A stretch of 64,000 nucleotides of DNA from Aeromonas veronii (GTDB taxonomy: Bacteria; Pseudomonadota; Gammaproteobacteria; Enterobacterales; Aeromonadaceae): contig CP101033.1 of assembly GCA_041319085.1 (NCBI GenBank), forward strand, positions 2,382,501 to 2,446,500. The letters run 5' to 3'. The translations under genes and the position numbers were made by a program. Below, one piece after another: positions 16,625-26,144 of this stretch (its first letter is position 1; every line of letters begins with the position of its first letter). The notes beneath the pieces are model-generated. The model made no database searches and had not been told where the DNA came from. It saw only the letters and a list, made by a program, of their open reading frames with translations.

Positions 16625-18910
16625 ATGAAGTATTCAGTTGTTGCTGCATCAATTTTGGTTGTTCTTTCTGGTACAGCCTCTTCGGCTTTTGCTCATGATG
16701 TGAATTCCAGAGAAGCTCATGATGGTAAAAAAGCGTTTGGAGGTTATGCCGGTTATAGTCGTGCTGTAGACCATATTGGCGAAGCCGCTGTTGATCACGC
16801 CGTACGCGAAGCGCTTGGCCGTGATCATGGTGATGGCCGTTATACCGCTACCGAACATAATGTTAGCGAGCGCATGGCTGCTGTCGGTGAAATTCGCGAT
16901 GCCATTGATGAAATGGATATGAATCATACCTCCACCACACGTTTGCAAAAAGCGCTGGATCGGATGGCAGGTACAGGTGGAGCACACGATGCTCGTACCA
17001 TTGCCGAAATTGCGCAAGCACAACAGGCTCTTGAGCAGGCAAAATACAATGCCAAAGCCAAGAAAGATCGCTTGGCACACTCTGCGGCCATTGAAGCTGC
17101 ACTGGCTGGCACTCCTGTCCCCAACACTTACGACACACCGCAGCCACAACCCGAACAACCGAAGCAACAGGCTGCCTCGTATGCCGTCCCGCAGCTGAAA
17201 ACTGACGTTGTCGCTCCGCAGCCGATGGTCGCTCCCAAGACCCTGGCTGAACTCGGTCAAGCGCCGATTGCTCACCCGGTTGCTCATCCCTATGAGTCTC
17301 CGCGCCCGGTTGAGCACGCCACACCGCACATTGCGCCGCAGCTGAAAGCTGACGTTGTCGCTCCGCAGCCGATGGTCGCTCCCAAGACCCTGGCTGAACT
17401 CGGTCAAGCGCCGATTGCCCACCCGGTTGCTCATCCCTATGAGTCTCCGCGCCCGGTTGAGCACGCCACACCGCACATTGCGCCGCAGCTGAAAGCTGAC
17501 GTTGTCGCTCCGCAGCCGATGGTCGCTCCCAAGACCCTGGCTGAACTCGGTCAAGCACCGATTGCCCACCCGGTTGCTCACCCCTATGAGTCTCCGCGTC
17601 CGGTTGAGCACGCCACACCGCACATTGCGCCGCAGCTGAAAGCTGACGTTGTCGCTCCGCAGCCGATGGTCGCTCCCAAGACCCTGGCTGAACTCGGTCA
17701 AGCGCCGATTGCCCACCCGGTTGCTCACCCCTATGAGTCTCCGCGCCCGGTTGAGCACGCCACACCGCACATTGCGCCGCAGCTGAAAGCTGACGTTGTC
17801 GCTCCGCAGCCGATGGTCGCTCCCAAGACCCTGGCTGAACTCGGTCAAGCGCCGATTGCCCACCCGGTTGCTCACCCCTATGAGTCTCCGCGCCCGGTTC
17901 AATACGCCGTACCGCACATCGCGCCGCATCTGGAAGTAAAAGTGCTGCCTGAACCACCGCACGCCATGTTCGGTGCCCGTTCTCCTGTACCGGCCCAACA
18001 ACCGGTGGCCACTTACAACACCGTAGAGGGTATCAATCACGCCACCGCCATCAACGGCGTGATCCAGAAGACCCCGAACCTGGCTCCGCAGGCTGTGCCG
18101 ACACTGGCGCCGCAGGCCGTTCCACATATGGTTCCGCAAGCCGTACCGCATATGGTCCCGCATCAGGAAGTCAAGGTGCTGCCTGAAGCACCCCATCTCG
18201 TATTTGGTGGTCGTGCCCAGGCTCCGATGCCAAAACCGCATGCAACATATAATGTTGTGGAGGGCATCAACCACGCCACCGCCATCAACGGCGTGATCCA
18301 GAAGACCCCGAACCTGGCTCCGCACGCTGTGCCGACACTGGCGCCGCAGGCCGTTCCACATATGGTTCCGCAAGCCGTACCGCATATGGTCCCGCATCAG
18401 GAAGTCAAGGTGCTGCCTGAAGGTCCCCATCTTGTATTCGGTGGTCGTGCCCAGGCTCCGATGCCAAAACCGCATGCAACTTATAATGTTGTGGAGGGCA
18501 TCAACCACGCCACCGCCATCAACGGCGTGATCCAGAAGACCCCGAACCTGGCTCCGCACGCTGTGCCGACACTGGCGCCGCAGGCCGTTCCACATATGGT
18601 TCCGCAAGCCGTACCGCATATGGTCCCGCATCAGGAAGTCAAGGTGCTGCCTGAAGCTCCCCATCTTGTATTCGGTGGTCGTGCCCAGGCTCCGATGCCA
18701 AAACCGCATGCAACTTATAATGTTGTGGAGGGCATCAACCACGCCACCGCCATCAACGGCGTGATCCAGAAGACCCCGAACCTGGCTCCGGCCAACGTGA
18801 CCATGAGCTACAGTGGTCATCGTGCTCCGGTCCACACCGCGACCGAAAATGATCACCATTCGGATCACAACGCTATTTTTGTGCCAACAGCGCAGTCAGT
18901 AAGGGGTTAA
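16625..18910 (+). CDS. Secreted repeat-rich protein of unknown function
   Basis: 761 residues from the ATG at 16625, chosen because it gives a clear signal peptide (MKYSVVAASILVVLSGTASS then AFA, cut before HDVN). Residues about 24-185 are a hydrophilic, His/Ala/Glu-rich part that is probably helical (LEQAKYNAKAKKDRL). Then come five 49-residue repeats (start KADVVAPQPMVAPKTLAELG), nearly identical even in DNA, and about 3.7 copies of a second, 78-residue repeat (HQEVKVLPEAPHLVFGGRAQ). No cysteine-rich, catalytic, anchoring or autotransporter motif is visible. Pro/Ala/His/Val-rich composition suggests an extended surface or extracellular protein. The upstream 31 codons of open frame (from 16532) look non-coding. 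Flanked by a broken ABC gene and an IS relic, it may be an insertion. Function unknown. Confidence 0.8.
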   Translation: MKYSVVAASILVVLSGTASSAFAHDVNSREAHDGKKAFGGYAGYSRAVDHIGEAAVDHAVREALGRDHGDGRYTATEHNVSERMAAVGEIRDAIDEMDMNHTSTTRLQKALDRMAGTGGAHDARTIAEIAQAQQALEQAKYNAKAKKDRLAHSAAIEAALAGTPVPNTYDTPQPQPEQPKQQAASYAVPQLKTDVVAPQPMVAPKTLAELGQAPIAHPVAHPYESPRPVEHATPHIAPQLKADVVAPQPMVAPKTLAELGQAPIAHPVAHPYESPRPVEHATPHIAPQLKADVVAPQPMVAPKTLAELGQAPIAHPVAHPYESPRPVEHATPHIAPQLKADVVAPQPMVAPKTLAELGQAPIAHPVAHPYESPRPVEHATPHIAPQLKADVVAPQPMVAPKTLAELGQAPIAHPVAHPYESPRPVQYAVPHIAPHLEVKVLPEPPHAMFGARSPVPAQQPVATYNTVEGINHATAINGVIQKTPNLAPQAVPTLAPQAVPHMVPQAVPHMVPHQEVKVLPEAPHLVFGGRAQAPMPKPHATYNVVEGINHATAINGVIQKTPNLAPHAVPTLAPQAVPHMVPQAVPHMVPHQEVKVLPEGPHLVFGGRAQAPMPKPHATYNVVEGINHATAINGVIQKTPNLAPHAVPTLAPQAVPHMVPQAVPHMVPHQEVKVLPEAPHLVFGGRAQAPMPKPHATYNVVEGINHATAINGVIQKTPNLAPANVTMSYSGHRAPVHTATENDHHSDHNAIFVPTAQSVRG
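17194..17928 (+). repeat. Five tandem 147-base coding repeats
   Basis: Unit starts at 17194, 17341, 17488, 17635 and 17782, each 147 bases (49 codons). Differences are few and mostly silent (for example cgcccg/cgtccg), so expansion was recent or is maintained by recombination. Confidence 0.95.
17927..18790 (+). repeat. Tandem 234-base coding repeats, 3.7 copies
   Basis: Unit starts at 17927, 18161, 18395 and 18629, each 234 bases (78 codons), the last cut after 54 codons. The first copy is diverged (LEVKVLPEPPHAMFGARSP); the other three are nearly identical. Within each unit, PQAVPHMV is itself doubled. Confidence 0.95.
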
Positions 18911-18970
18911 ATAGCACGGCCCTATCCTGATCAGTTAAGGATCCATTGACCGATCCTTCTGCTATAAGAC

Positions 18971-19003
18971 AATCCGGAACCAATCACTGGTTCCGGATTT
19001 TTT
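18971..19003 (+). terminator. Rho-independent terminator after the repeat-protein gene
   Basis: AATCCGGAACCA, loop, TGGTTCCGGATTTTTT: a strong stem with a T run. It sits directly before the ATG of the IS4 transposase relic and could alternatively be an IS-encoded hairpin that shields transposase translation. Confidence 0.8.
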
Positions 19004-19340
19004 ATGTCTATTGCAAACGACCTGAACGATGTTGTTGAGGCATCTGGCGACATGCTGGCTAGGCTGGCATTTTTTGCCGAGCATATTTCCGACGAATGGA
19101 TTCGTGCCACTGCAGCCTTGTTTGGACGTTATCCGGAAGACCCGTGGCACTGGTTTACAGGTCTTTGCCATCGATGGGGCCCTGTTCCGAACTTAGGATA
19201 TGCCTGAACTCAGAGCGCATTTCGGCTCGGTTAACACCTCAACCAACCGGCAGACACCTTATCCGATGCTGCGGTTGGTCACGCTTATGAATGTCCGCTC
19301 GCATGTCATTGCCAACGCGGCCATCAGCCCGTACGGCTAA
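19004..19340 (+). pseudogene. Decayed IS4-family transposase
   Basis: The first frame reads MSIANDLNDVVEASGDMLAR, then LAFFAEHISDEWIRATAAL, the typical N-terminus of one IS4 subgroup (L..LA.HI..EWI..AL). After an internal deletion the frame one base over continues FAIDGALFRT, a stop, DMPELRAHFGSVNTSTNRQT and PYPMLRLVTLMNVRSHVIAN, which is the catalytic DDE core region (AIDG with the first aspartate). It then stops at 19338. Most of the protein is missing. It is unrelated in sequence to the intact IS4-type element near 62-63 kb. Confidence 0.7.
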
Positions 19341-19433
19341 GGGGCGCACCGCCACCTGATAACGGGAGACCCAGCCCTTTGTCTAAGTCAGCAATAGACC
19401 TTCCTTGTCAGCGTCCATCTCATTCCCGCCGCG

Positions 19434-19706
19434 TCAGTTGGTGTGAAAGCCCTGACCGCTGGGCGGCAGCGCCTCTTCATACTCCATGCGGGTCACTCTG
19501 GCGGTGCGTGGGCCATGCTCCAGCCAGCCCAGCATCATCTGCACCCCCTGCGCGGGGCCGCTGATCAGGATCTCCACCGACCCATCCTCCAGGTTGTAGG
19601 CATGACCGCGCAGCCCCAGTTGCAAGGCTCGCTCGCGGGTGAAGTAGCGAAATCCGACCCCTTGCACCTGTCCCCACACCCGAATGACAAACGATTGCTC
19701 TCCCAT
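19434..19706 (-). CDS. yccX: Acylphosphatase
   Basis: Small cytoplasmic enzyme that hydrolyses acyl phosphates. The 90 residues contain both signatures: VWGQVQGVGFRYFT with the phosphate-binding loop and catalytic arginine (near residue 21), and AYNLEDGSVEI with the catalytic asparagine (near residue 39). Length is normal. It faces away from the chemotaxis receptor, with 83 bases between the two starts. Confidence 0.93.
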   Translation of the reverse strand: MGEQSFVIRVWGQVQGVGFRYFTRERALQLGLRGHAYNLEDGSVEILISGPAQGVQMMLGWLEHGPRTARVTRMEYEEALPPSGQGFHTN

Positions 19707-19723
19707 TTCTCACACCTTCTGCT

Positions 19724-19749
19724 TAAGAAAAAAATTCCTGAGACGATAA
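19724..19749 (+). promoter_or_regulatory. Possible sigma-28 (FliA) promoter of the chemotaxis receptor
   Basis: TAAGAAAA, then GACGATAA with 18 bases between element starts (consensus 19, GCCGATAA). Chemotaxis receptors are usual FliA targets. Confidence 0.45.
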
Positions 19750-19789
19750 TGAGTGTGACACTCCCTCTTCTGCAGGATGCAGCTCCATT

Positions 19790-21220
19790 ATGAAAGAAGT
19801 TAAATTCCGCTGGGTTGACCGCTATCTCATTCACCTCACCATCAGTGAAAAATTCCATATCGCATTCTGGTTACCCCTCTTTATCATCGCCTTTCTCAGC
19901 TGGTATATGCTGGCGGCCAGCCATCAACAGGAGATCACCTTGCGGGTTGCGCAGTTGCAGCAGCGAGTCGAGACCACGGCGCAGCTGGTTAGCCAGCAGC
20001 CCACTCTGGTGTTGCCTGCTGATCTGCGTCTGACCCGGCAAGGCAGCAGCGGGGTGCAGCAGCAGGGCAATCGCTACCTGTTTACCGCGCCAGCAGGTCA
20101 GGCGGGCTACGTCACCGGCGATCTCGATACCGGCAACCTCTCCATGTGGGACGGCCAAAGCTCAACCCTGCTCCTGATCGGCGCACTGGCCGCCCTGATG
20201 GCGCTGGTGATCCACTACCTGATGACCTTTGTCTCCGGTGCGCTTTACTCCACCAACAAGGCGCTGCAAACAGTGGCGGACGGAGATCTCACCTTCCGTC
20301 TCAACTTCTTCCCGGTGCGGGACGAGTTCTCCACCCTGGCGGGCAGCATCGACCGCTTTACCGACCGCCAGCACCAGATCGTCAAACTGGTGGAGGAGTC
20401 TGCCGAAGCGCTGACCATGGCCGCCGACGAGTTTCGTGACCATGCCCGCGAAGGCGAGACCATGGCGCGCTCGCAGCGCCAGCACATGGATTCATTGGCC
20501 ACCGCCATGGAGCAGATGTCGGCGGCGATCCGCGAAGTGGCGCGCAATGCCAACGACACCCTGCAGCAGACCCGCCAGTCGAGCGAAGAGGCCGCCAATG
20601 GTGCCAACCGGGTAGCCCGTACCATCGAGGCGATCCGCACCCTGGCCGATGAGATTGGCAACGCCTCCGGCGCAGTCGAGCGGCTCACCCACAACGCCAA
20701 CCGGATCAACGAAGTGGTCAACGTCATCAACGCCATCTCCCAGCAGACCAACCTGCTGGCCCTCAACGCCGCCATCGAAGCGGCCCGGGCCGGTGAGCAG
20801 GGTCGCGGCTTTGCGGTGGTAGCGGATGAGGTGCGTACCCTCGCCAGTCGTACCCAGCAGGCGACAGTGGAGATCCAGCTGATGATCGAAGAGCTGCAGA
20901 CCGGTACCGGCGCCCTCAACGAGATTATGGAGAAAACCGTAGGGCGCGCCGCCAACAGCCAGCAACTCATCAGCGAGGTGGGGCTCGATATCGAAAAGCT
21001 GAGCAACCACAGCGATGCGGTGCTGGAGATGAGTACCCAGATTGCCACCGCCAGCGAGGAGCAAAGCTCGGTCGCCGCCGAGATCACCCACAATCTCGAT
21101 CAGGTGCGCCATGAAGCGGCGCAGGTAGAAGAGACAGCCAGCGCCTCGGTAGCTGGCACTCAGGGGCTGAAAGCCACCGCCAGCGAGCTGTCTCAGGCTC
21201 TCAAGGGGATTAAGCTCTGA
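19790..21220 (+). CDS. Methyl-accepting chemotaxis protein
   Basis: 476-residue inner-membrane receptor. One membrane segment near residues 24-44 ([16 protein letters not shown]), a short periplasmic region of about 85 residues, and a second segment near 125-155 ([18 protein letters not shown]), then a HAMP-like region and a long coiled-coil signalling domain. The hairpin tip conserved in all receptors reads [20 protein letters not shown] (near residues 315-335). There is no C-terminal CheR-binding pentapeptide. The small sensory domain gives no clue to the ligand. A FliA-like promoter precedes it and a hairpin follows. Confidence 0.95.
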   Translation: MKEVKFRWVDRYLIHLTISEKFHIAFWLPLFIIAFLSWYMLAASHQQEITLRVAQLQQRVETTAQLVSQQPTLVLPADLRLTRQGSSGVQQQGNRYLFTAPAGQAGYVTGDLDTGNLSMWDGQSSTLLLIGALAALMALVIHYLMTFVSGALYSTNKALQTVADGDLTFRLNFFPVRDEFSTLAGSIDRFTDRQHQIVKLVEESAEALTMAADEFRDHAREGETMARSQRQHMDSLATAMEQMSAAIREVARNANDTLQQTRQSSEEAANGANRVARTIEAIRTLADEIGNASGAVERLTHNANRINEVVNVINAISQQTNLLALNAAIEAARAGEQGRGFAVVADEVRTLASRTQQATVEIQLMIEELQTGTGALNEIMEKTVGRAANSQQLISEVGLDIEKLSNHSDAVLEMSTQIATASEEQSSVAAEITHNLDQVRHEAAQVEETASASVAGTQGLKATASELSQALKGIKL

Positions 21221-21269
21221 CCATATGAGGCGCCAGAACAGGGCAACCCTATCCATTACACAGGGTTGT

Positions 21270-21310
21270 TTGAGTTTTACCTGCGGGCCACATAGAATGT
21301 GGCCCCTTTT
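21270..21310 (+). promoter_or_regulatory. rlmI promoter embedded in a terminator hairpin
   Basis: TTGAGT, 17 bases, TAGAAT (21293-21298) gives a good promoter 36 bases before the rlmI ATG. GGGCCACAT (21285-21293) and ATGTGGCCC (21297-21305) plus TTTT form a stem that would also terminate the receptor transcript. Confidence 0.6.
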
Positions 21311-21333
21311 CTTTCTACCATCGGCAAACACCC

Positions 21334-22524
21334 ATGAGCGTTTTCATCTATCTCGTCAAAGGCCGCGAAAAATCCCTGCTGCGCCGTCACCCCTGGATCT
21401 TCTCCAAGGGGATTGAGCGGGTTGAAGGCAACCCCGTTGACGGCGATACCGTCGAGATCTATGCCAACGATGGCAAGTGGCTCGCCCGTGGCGCCTGGTC
21501 AGGCAGCTCCCAGATCCGTGCCAGGGTCTGGACCTTCGACAAGGATGAGACCGTCGATCTCGACTTCTTTATCCGTCGCCTCAAATATGCGCAGGAGTCC
21601 CGCGATCCGCTGATCAAGCGTCAGGGTCTCACCGGCTATCGCCTGTGCGCAGCCGAATCCGACGGCCTGCCGGGTCTGACCATCGACCGTTATGCCGATT
21701 TTCTGGTGTGCCAGATCCTCTCTGCCGGTGCCGAGTTCCAGCGCGAGCTGATCACCCAGGCGCTGCGTACCCTCTACCCAGAGTGCAGCATCTATGAGCG
21801 CTCCGACGTGGCGGTACGCAAGAAGGAAGGGCTGAAAGAGCGCACCGGCGTCATCTATGGCGAGACGCCGAACGAGCCGGTGGTGATCGAAGAGAACGGC
21901 GTGAAGATCCTGGTGGATATTCGCAACGGCCACAAAACCGGTTTCTATCTGGATCAGCGTGACAATCGTCAGGCGGCCGCCAAGTACACTGAAGGCAAGC
22001 GGGTGCTTAACTGCTTCAGCTATACCGGTGGTTTTGGCGTCTATGCCCTCAAGGGCGGTGCCAAAGAGTTGGTCAACGTCGATCTCTCCCAGAATGCGCT
22101 GGATATCGCCCGCCAGAATGCCGAGCTGAACGGGCTGGATACCAGCAACACCCAGTTTATCCGTCACGACGTGTTCAAGCTGCTGCGTGAATACCGCGAG
22201 AAGGGCGAGAAGTTCGACGTCATCGTGCTGGATCCGCCCAAGTTCGCCGAGAGCAAGGCCCAGCTACTGGGTGCCTGCCGCGGCTACAAGGACATCAACA
22301 TGCTGGCGTTCCAGCTGCTGGCGCCGGGTGGCGTGCTGCTGACCTACTCCTGCTCTGGCCTGATGGAGCAGAGCCTGTTCCAGAAGATCGTGGCCGATGC
22401 GGCACTCGATGCCGGTCGCGATGCCCAGATCCTGGAGCTGCTCTCCCAGGCCTCCGATCACCCCATCGGTACCGCCTATCCGGAAGGTTTCTACCTCAAG
22501 GGTCTGGCAGTGCGCGCCCGCTGA
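21334..22524 (+). CDS. rlmI: 23S rRNA (cytosine-1962-C5)-methyltransferase RlmI
   Basis: SAM-dependent methyltransferase that makes m5C1962 in 23S rRNA. The 396-residue protein has an N-terminal PUA domain (about 1-75), a central linking domain, and a Rossmann methyltransferase domain with SAM loop [14 protein letters not shown] (near 225-240), the catalytic LDPPKFAES (near 300), and TYSCSGLM with the catalytic cysteine (near 335). Length equals the E. coli protein. Monocistronic, with a promoter and terminator of its own. Confidence 0.95.
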   Translation: MSVFIYLVKGREKSLLRRHPWIFSKGIERVEGNPVDGDTVEIYANDGKWLARGAWSGSSQIRARVWTFDKDETVDLDFFIRRLKYAQESRDPLIKRQGLTGYRLCAAESDGLPGLTIDRYADFLVCQILSAGAEFQRELITQALRTLYPECSIYERSDVAVRKKEGLKERTGVIYGETPNEPVVIEENGVKILVDIRNGHKTGFYLDQRDNRQAAAKYTEGKRVLNCFSYTGGFGVYALKGGAKELVNVDLSQNALDIARQNAELNGLDTSNTQFIRHDVFKLLREYREKGEKFDVIVLDPPKFAESKAQLLGACRGYKDINMLAFQLLAPGGVLLTYSCSGLMEQSLFQKIVADAALDAGRDAQILELLSQASDHPIGTAYPEGFYLKGLAVRAR

Positions 22525-22549
22525 TCGGCCGTCATCTTCCCTTGTGATC

Positions 22550-22578
22550 AATCAGGCCCCTTGCGGGCCTGATTGTTT
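22550..22578 (+). terminator. Rho-independent terminator after rlmI
   Basis: AATCAGGCCC, short loop, GGGCCTGATT followed by GTTTTGTT. Confidence 0.88.
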
Positions 22579-22769
22579 TGTTGCGCGCGTATAGACCTGA
22601 TCCTAGCTCCCACCCGCCCCATTATTCCTCTCTGTGTGTTCTCCGCAGCCCTTGTCCTACTCTTCCCTGCTGCTGAGCGGCCCCTACCCCACGTTGGCAA
22701 GTCATGACAACGGGCGATGGCGCAAGCCGGATAAGTTAACCCCGCCCGGTCTGGATGAGCTGAACAGTC

Positions 22770-23198
22770 TTATGCCAGCTCATCCAGCACCAGCTCATTC
22801 AGACTGTTCATCACCCAGGCGCTCGGGTGCTGGTTAAATCCGAGCTTGGGGTAGTACGCCACCGCCTGCGGCGCAGCCAGCAGGATCAGCTTGCAGCCCG
22901 GCTGCAATTGCAAAAATGTCTCGCGAATAAGCGCTTTGCCAATCCCCTGCCCCTGCACCGACTCGGCCACCGCCAGATCCGAGAGGTAGCAACAAAAATG
23001 AAAATCGGTCACCGAGCGGGCCACCCCGACCAGGGTCTCGCCCTGCCAGGCGGTGATCAGCAAATTAGCGTGATCCAGCATGCCCTGCAGGGTGGCCGGA
23101 TGATCCAGCGGCCGTCTCGCCCCGAGCGAGGTCTGCGCCAACAACGCCGCAAACTGCGCCGTGGTGATGGGGTGGTTAACCAAAAATGTGGTGGTCAC
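22770..23198 (-). CDS. GNAT family N-acetyltransferase
   Basis: Acetyl-CoA-dependent acetyltransferase of unknown substrate. From the GTG at 23198 it has 142 residues: [10 protein letters not shown] and [20 protein letters not shown] carry the beta-strand and the acetyl-CoA loop (Q-G-Q-G-I-G), and [14 protein letters not shown] is the usual GNAT C-terminal part. The GTG is preferred because AGGAG lies seven bases before it; the upstream in-frame extension to 23282 has no such site. It stands alone, divergent from selD. Confidence 0.85.
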   Translation of the reverse strand: MTTTFLVNHPITTAQFAALLAQTSLGARRPLDHPATLQGMLDHANLLITAWQGETLVGVARSVTDFHFCCYLSDLAVAESVQGQGIGKALIRETFLQLQPGCKLILLAAPQAVAYYPKLGFNQHPSAWVMNSLNELVLDELA

Positions 23199-23605
23199 TA
23201 AGCACTCCTCCTGATGGCGCTGCGGTTGCACGCGCTGTTGCGCTCTTTGACGCACGCTTGGCTGCATCTGTACTGCAATCAATCAGTGCGCGGCGGTTCC
23301 AGACCGATGACACGCACGTACGGGCAATTCGCTGCTGTTATATCAATTCCTGTTCGAACCCCAAGCGGCAAATGTGGCATAATGCCCCGTCCTGTGGCCC
23401 TTGGCGGGGCTGCGCTGGCGCACCTGGTCGCCCTTTTCTTCCCCGTCCGGCCTGGCGGTCATCCATCACTGCCAGTCATCGCTGCCCCTGTTGGCACCGA
23501 GGCCACCCATATTTGCGGCTTCTTGTCTTTCTGTCTACAAGGCCGCCCATTGACCAAGACGGCTCCACAGAGCCTCTGCTCTGTTTGCAAATAAAAGGGG
23601 TAAGT
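23199..23605 (+). promoter_or_regulatory. 407-base gene-free region and long selD leader
   Basis: No gene found. A -10-like CATAAT (23378-23383) sits inside the small palindrome GGCATAATGCC (23376-23386). A start there would give a leader of about 215 bases before selD. The open frame running through from 23186 lacks family sequence and is not counted as coding. Confidence 0.35.
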
Positions 23606-24643
23606 ATGTCTTCCATTCGTCTGACCCAATACAGCCACGGCGCTGGCTGTGGCTGCAAAATCTCTCCCAAGGTGCTCGACACCATTCTCAAGAGCCAGAT
23701 CCCGGGCTTCAACGACCCGACCCTGATCGTTGGCAACAGCAGCAAGGATGACGCGGCCGTGGTCGATATCGGCAACGGTCAGGGCATTGTCTCCACCACC
23801 GACTTCTTCATGCCTATCGTCGATGACCCCTTCACCTTTGGCCGCATCGCCGCCACCAACGCCATCAGCGATATCTACGCCATGGGCGGCAAGCCTATCG
23901 TTGCCATCGCCATCCTCGGCTGGCCCATCAATACCCTGCCCGCCGAAGTGGCCCAGCAGGTGATCGACGGCGGTCGTCAGGTGTGCCATGAAGCGGGGAT
24001 TTCGCTGGCCGGTGGCCACAGTATCGACGCTCCCGAGCCCATCTTCGGCCTCGCGGTGACCGGTATCGTGCCCCTTGACGCCATCAAGCAGAACGACACC
24101 GCCAAGGTGGGTGATACCCTCTATCTGACCAAGCCCCTCGGTATCGGCATCCTCACCACCGCCCAGAAGAAGGGCAAGCTCAAGCCGGAACACGAGCAAC
24201 TGGCCCCCAACGCCATGTGCACCCTCAACAAGATCGGCCAGCGCTTTGCCGAGCTGCCGGATGTGCACGCCATGACCGACGTCACCGGTTTTGGTCTGGC
24301 TGGCCATCTGCTGGAGATGTGTGAAGGCTCTGGCGTCAGCGCCCGCCTCGACTTCAAGGCGCTGCCGCTGCTGGACGAGGTGGATTACTACCTGAGTGAG
24401 GGCTGCGTACCGGGCGGGACCCTGCGCAACCACGACTCCTACGGCCACAAGCTCGATGCCATGGACGATCGCACCCGCAACATCATGTGCGACCCGCAAA
24501 CCAGCGGCGGCCTGCTGGTCGCCGTGGGTAAAGAGAGCGAAGCCGAGCTGCTCGCCATCGCGCAAGACGCTGGCCTTGCGCTCTCACCCATCGGTCAGAT
24601 CAAGCCCCTTGAGGGCGCCCGCTTTATCGAGATTGTCCAATGA
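23606..24643 (+). CDS. selD: Selenide, water dikinase (selenophosphate synthetase)
   Basis: Makes selenophosphate, the selenium donor for selenocysteine and for tRNA 2-selenouridine, from selenide and ATP. 345 residues from the ATG at 23606, which follows AAAAGGGG. The catalytic loop is GAGCGCKI near residues 13-20, with cysteine rather than selenocysteine at the active position and the essential lysine three on. Further motifs are DDAAV, TDFFMP and GGHSI. The last bases overlap selU (ATGA), so the pair is translationally coupled. Confidence 0.96.
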   Translation: MSSIRLTQYSHGAGCGCKISPKVLDTILKSQIPGFNDPTLIVGNSSKDDAAVVDIGNGQGIVSTTDFFMPIVDDPFTFGRIAATNAISDIYAMGGKPIVAIAILGWPINTLPAEVAQQVIDGGRQVCHEAGISLAGGHSIDAPEPIFGLAVTGIVPLDAIKQNDTAKVGDTLYLTKPLGIGILTTAQKKGKLKPEHEQLAPNAMCTLNKIGQRFAELPDVHAMTDVTGFGLAGHLLEMCEGSGVSARLDFKALPLLDEVDYYLSEGCVPGGTLRNHDSYGHKLDAMDDRTRNIMCDPQTSGGLLVAVGKESEAELLAIAQDAGLALSPIGQIKPLEGARFIEIVQ

Positions 24644-25746
24644 GTGAATTGCCACTGGCCACGGACTACGCCCAACTCTTTTTGGACGATGTGCCGTTGA
24701 TTGATGTGCGCGCCCCCATCGAGTTCAAGGAGGGGGCCTTCCCCTGCTCGACCAATCTGCCCTTGATGACTGACGATGAGCGCGCCCAGGTGGGGACCTG
24801 CTTCAAGAAGCAGGGTCAGGCCGCCGCCATTGAGCTTGGACACAAGCTGGTGGGGGGAGCAGTACGTGCCGAGCGACTCGAAGGCTGGCTGGCGCAGTTG
24901 CGCCAGCAGCCCGATGCCGTGCTCTACTGCTTTCGCGGCGGCCTGCGCTCGCAAACCGTACAACAGTGGCTGGCTGATGCGGGAGTGACTCGCCCCCGCG
25001 TCGCCGGTGGCTACAAGGAGCTGCGCCGTTTTCTGATCGACACCCAGGACAAGGCCTCTGCCGAGTGTCGCTGGAGCGTGCTGACCGGCATGACCGGCTC
25101 CGGCAAGACCCATATGCTCGATCAGGTGACCCAGGCGGTGGATCTGGAGGGGCATGCCCATCACAGGGGCTCGTCGTTTGGTCAGCTGCCCGGCGGCCAG
25201 CCCAGCAACATCAACTTTGAAAACAGCCTCGCCATCGAGCTGCTCAAGCGCCGCCATCAGGGCGAGCATGCCTTCGTGGTCGAAGATGAGAGTCGCTTGA
25301 TCGGCCGCTGCTGCCTGCCCCTCTCCCTCCATGAGGCCATGAGTCAGGCACCGCTGGTGGTGGTGGACGTTCCGCAAATCGATCGCGCCGAGCAGATCCG
25401 TGAAGATTACGTGCACGATCTCTGGCTGCGCTATCAAGCCATGTATGGCCAGGAAGCCGGTTGGCCGCTGTTTGCCGCCTATCTCACCGATGCGTTGGCC
25501 CGTCTCAAGCGCCGTCTCGGCGATCAGGCCCACCGCGAGCTGGATGCCCTGATGCAAACCGCCCTCACCGAGCAGGAAAAGAGCGGCGATACCGCGCTGC
25601 ATCTGGCCTGGATCACCTTGCTGCTGACCCGCTACTACGACCCCATGTATCTCTATCAGCTTGGCAACAAGCAGGAGCGCATCGTGTTTCGCGGTGACAA
25701 GCAGGCCTGCCTCGACTATTTCGCCGAGCAGCAGAGTAAAACCTAA
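24640..25746 (+). CDS. selU: tRNA 2-selenouridine synthase SelU
   Basis: Converts 2-thiouridine at the tRNA wobble position to 2-selenouridine with selenophosphate from SelD, via a geranylated intermediate. 368 residues: a rhodanese domain (about 10-135) with catalytic cysteine in [14 protein letters not shown] (near residue 97), then a P-loop domain with [11 protein letters not shown] (near 148-158). Also known as MnmH or YbbB. It begins inside the selD stop codon. The coupling to selD shows that this strain makes tRNA selenation from its own selenophosphate. Confidence 0.95.
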   Translation: MSELPLATDYAQLFLDDVPLIDVRAPIEFKEGAFPCSTNLPLMTDDERAQVGTCFKKQGQAAAIELGHKLVGGAVRAERLEGWLAQLRQQPDAVLYCFRGGLRSQTVQQWLADAGVTRPRVAGGYKELRRFLIDTQDKASAECRWSVLTGMTGSGKTHMLDQVTQAVDLEGHAHHRGSSFGQLPGGQPSNINFENSLAIELLKRRHQGEHAFVVEDESRLIGRCCLPLSLHEAMSQAPLVVVDVPQIDRAEQIREDYVHDLWLRYQAMYGQEAGWPLFAAYLTDALARLKRRLGDQAHRELDALMQTALTEQEKSGDTALHLAWITLLLTRYYDPMYLYQLGNKQERIVFRGDKQACLDYFAEQQSKT

Positions 25747-25798
25747 AGATTCGGAAGATGAATAGCATGCAGAATGTAGATTGAGGAGAAATGCTTGT

Positions 25799-26125
25799 AT
25801 GACAAAGAGCGTTCAGCTATGCCTTTTAATTCTCCATGCAATATTTCCTCTTGCCATGCTAATCATTTTCCCTGAATTAGGTTTTCTAACTCTGATTGTT
25901 CTTGGCATGGCCTCTGTATGCTCAGCAGGAATAATGCAGGCCGTACTAAGATTGCCTTTTATCACTGATGGTGTAAGAGCATTTGTGCTCATTGTCATTG
26001 CTACATTACCACTCACGATATGGCTTTTCTGTCCTACTGTAAGTTTCATTTTTCTGATTAAAGTTGCTTTTTGTGCCGTTATAGCTGCTGGAGTTTTTCT
26101 TTCCTTACCTAGCGATCACAACTAA
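25799..26125 (+). CDS. Small AT-rich membrane protein of unknown function
   Basis: 108 residues, MTKSVQLCLLILHAIFPLAM and onwards, with about four hydrophobic segments and almost no soluble part. I recognise no family. The ATG at 25799 follows GAGGAG with a ten-base gap; the open frame extends six codons up to a TTG. Base composition is clearly lower in GC than selU before it and gloC after it, and many codons end in A or T, which suggests that it was acquired by transfer. It lies 52 bases after selU and may be cotranscribed. Confidence 0.7.
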   Translation: MTKSVQLCLLILHAIFPLAMLIIFPELGFLTLIVLGMASVCSAGIMQAVLRLPFITDGVRAFVLIVIATLPLTIWLFCPTVSFIFLIKVAFCAVIAAGVFLSLPSDHN

Positions 26126-26144
26126 CTCATCTATAGGACCTCAC

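Noticed and set aside
17194-18790. CRISPR-like repeated DNA
   Set aside because: Units are 147 and 234 bases, contiguous without spacers, and coding in one frame; these are protein repeats.
16649-18868. A 739-codon open frame antisense to the repeat-protein gene
   Set aside because: It mirrors the repeats of the plus-strand gene, has no signal peptide or family motif, and stays open because the repeat unit itself lacks stops in that frame.
18962-19171. A 69-codon minus-strand frame over the terminator and IS relic
   Set aside because: The plus strand here reads as an IS4 transposase N-terminus, so the minus frame is a shadow.
23345-23375. A tRNA-like TTCGAAC stretch upstream of selD
   Set aside because: No acceptor, D or anticodon stems can be formed around it.
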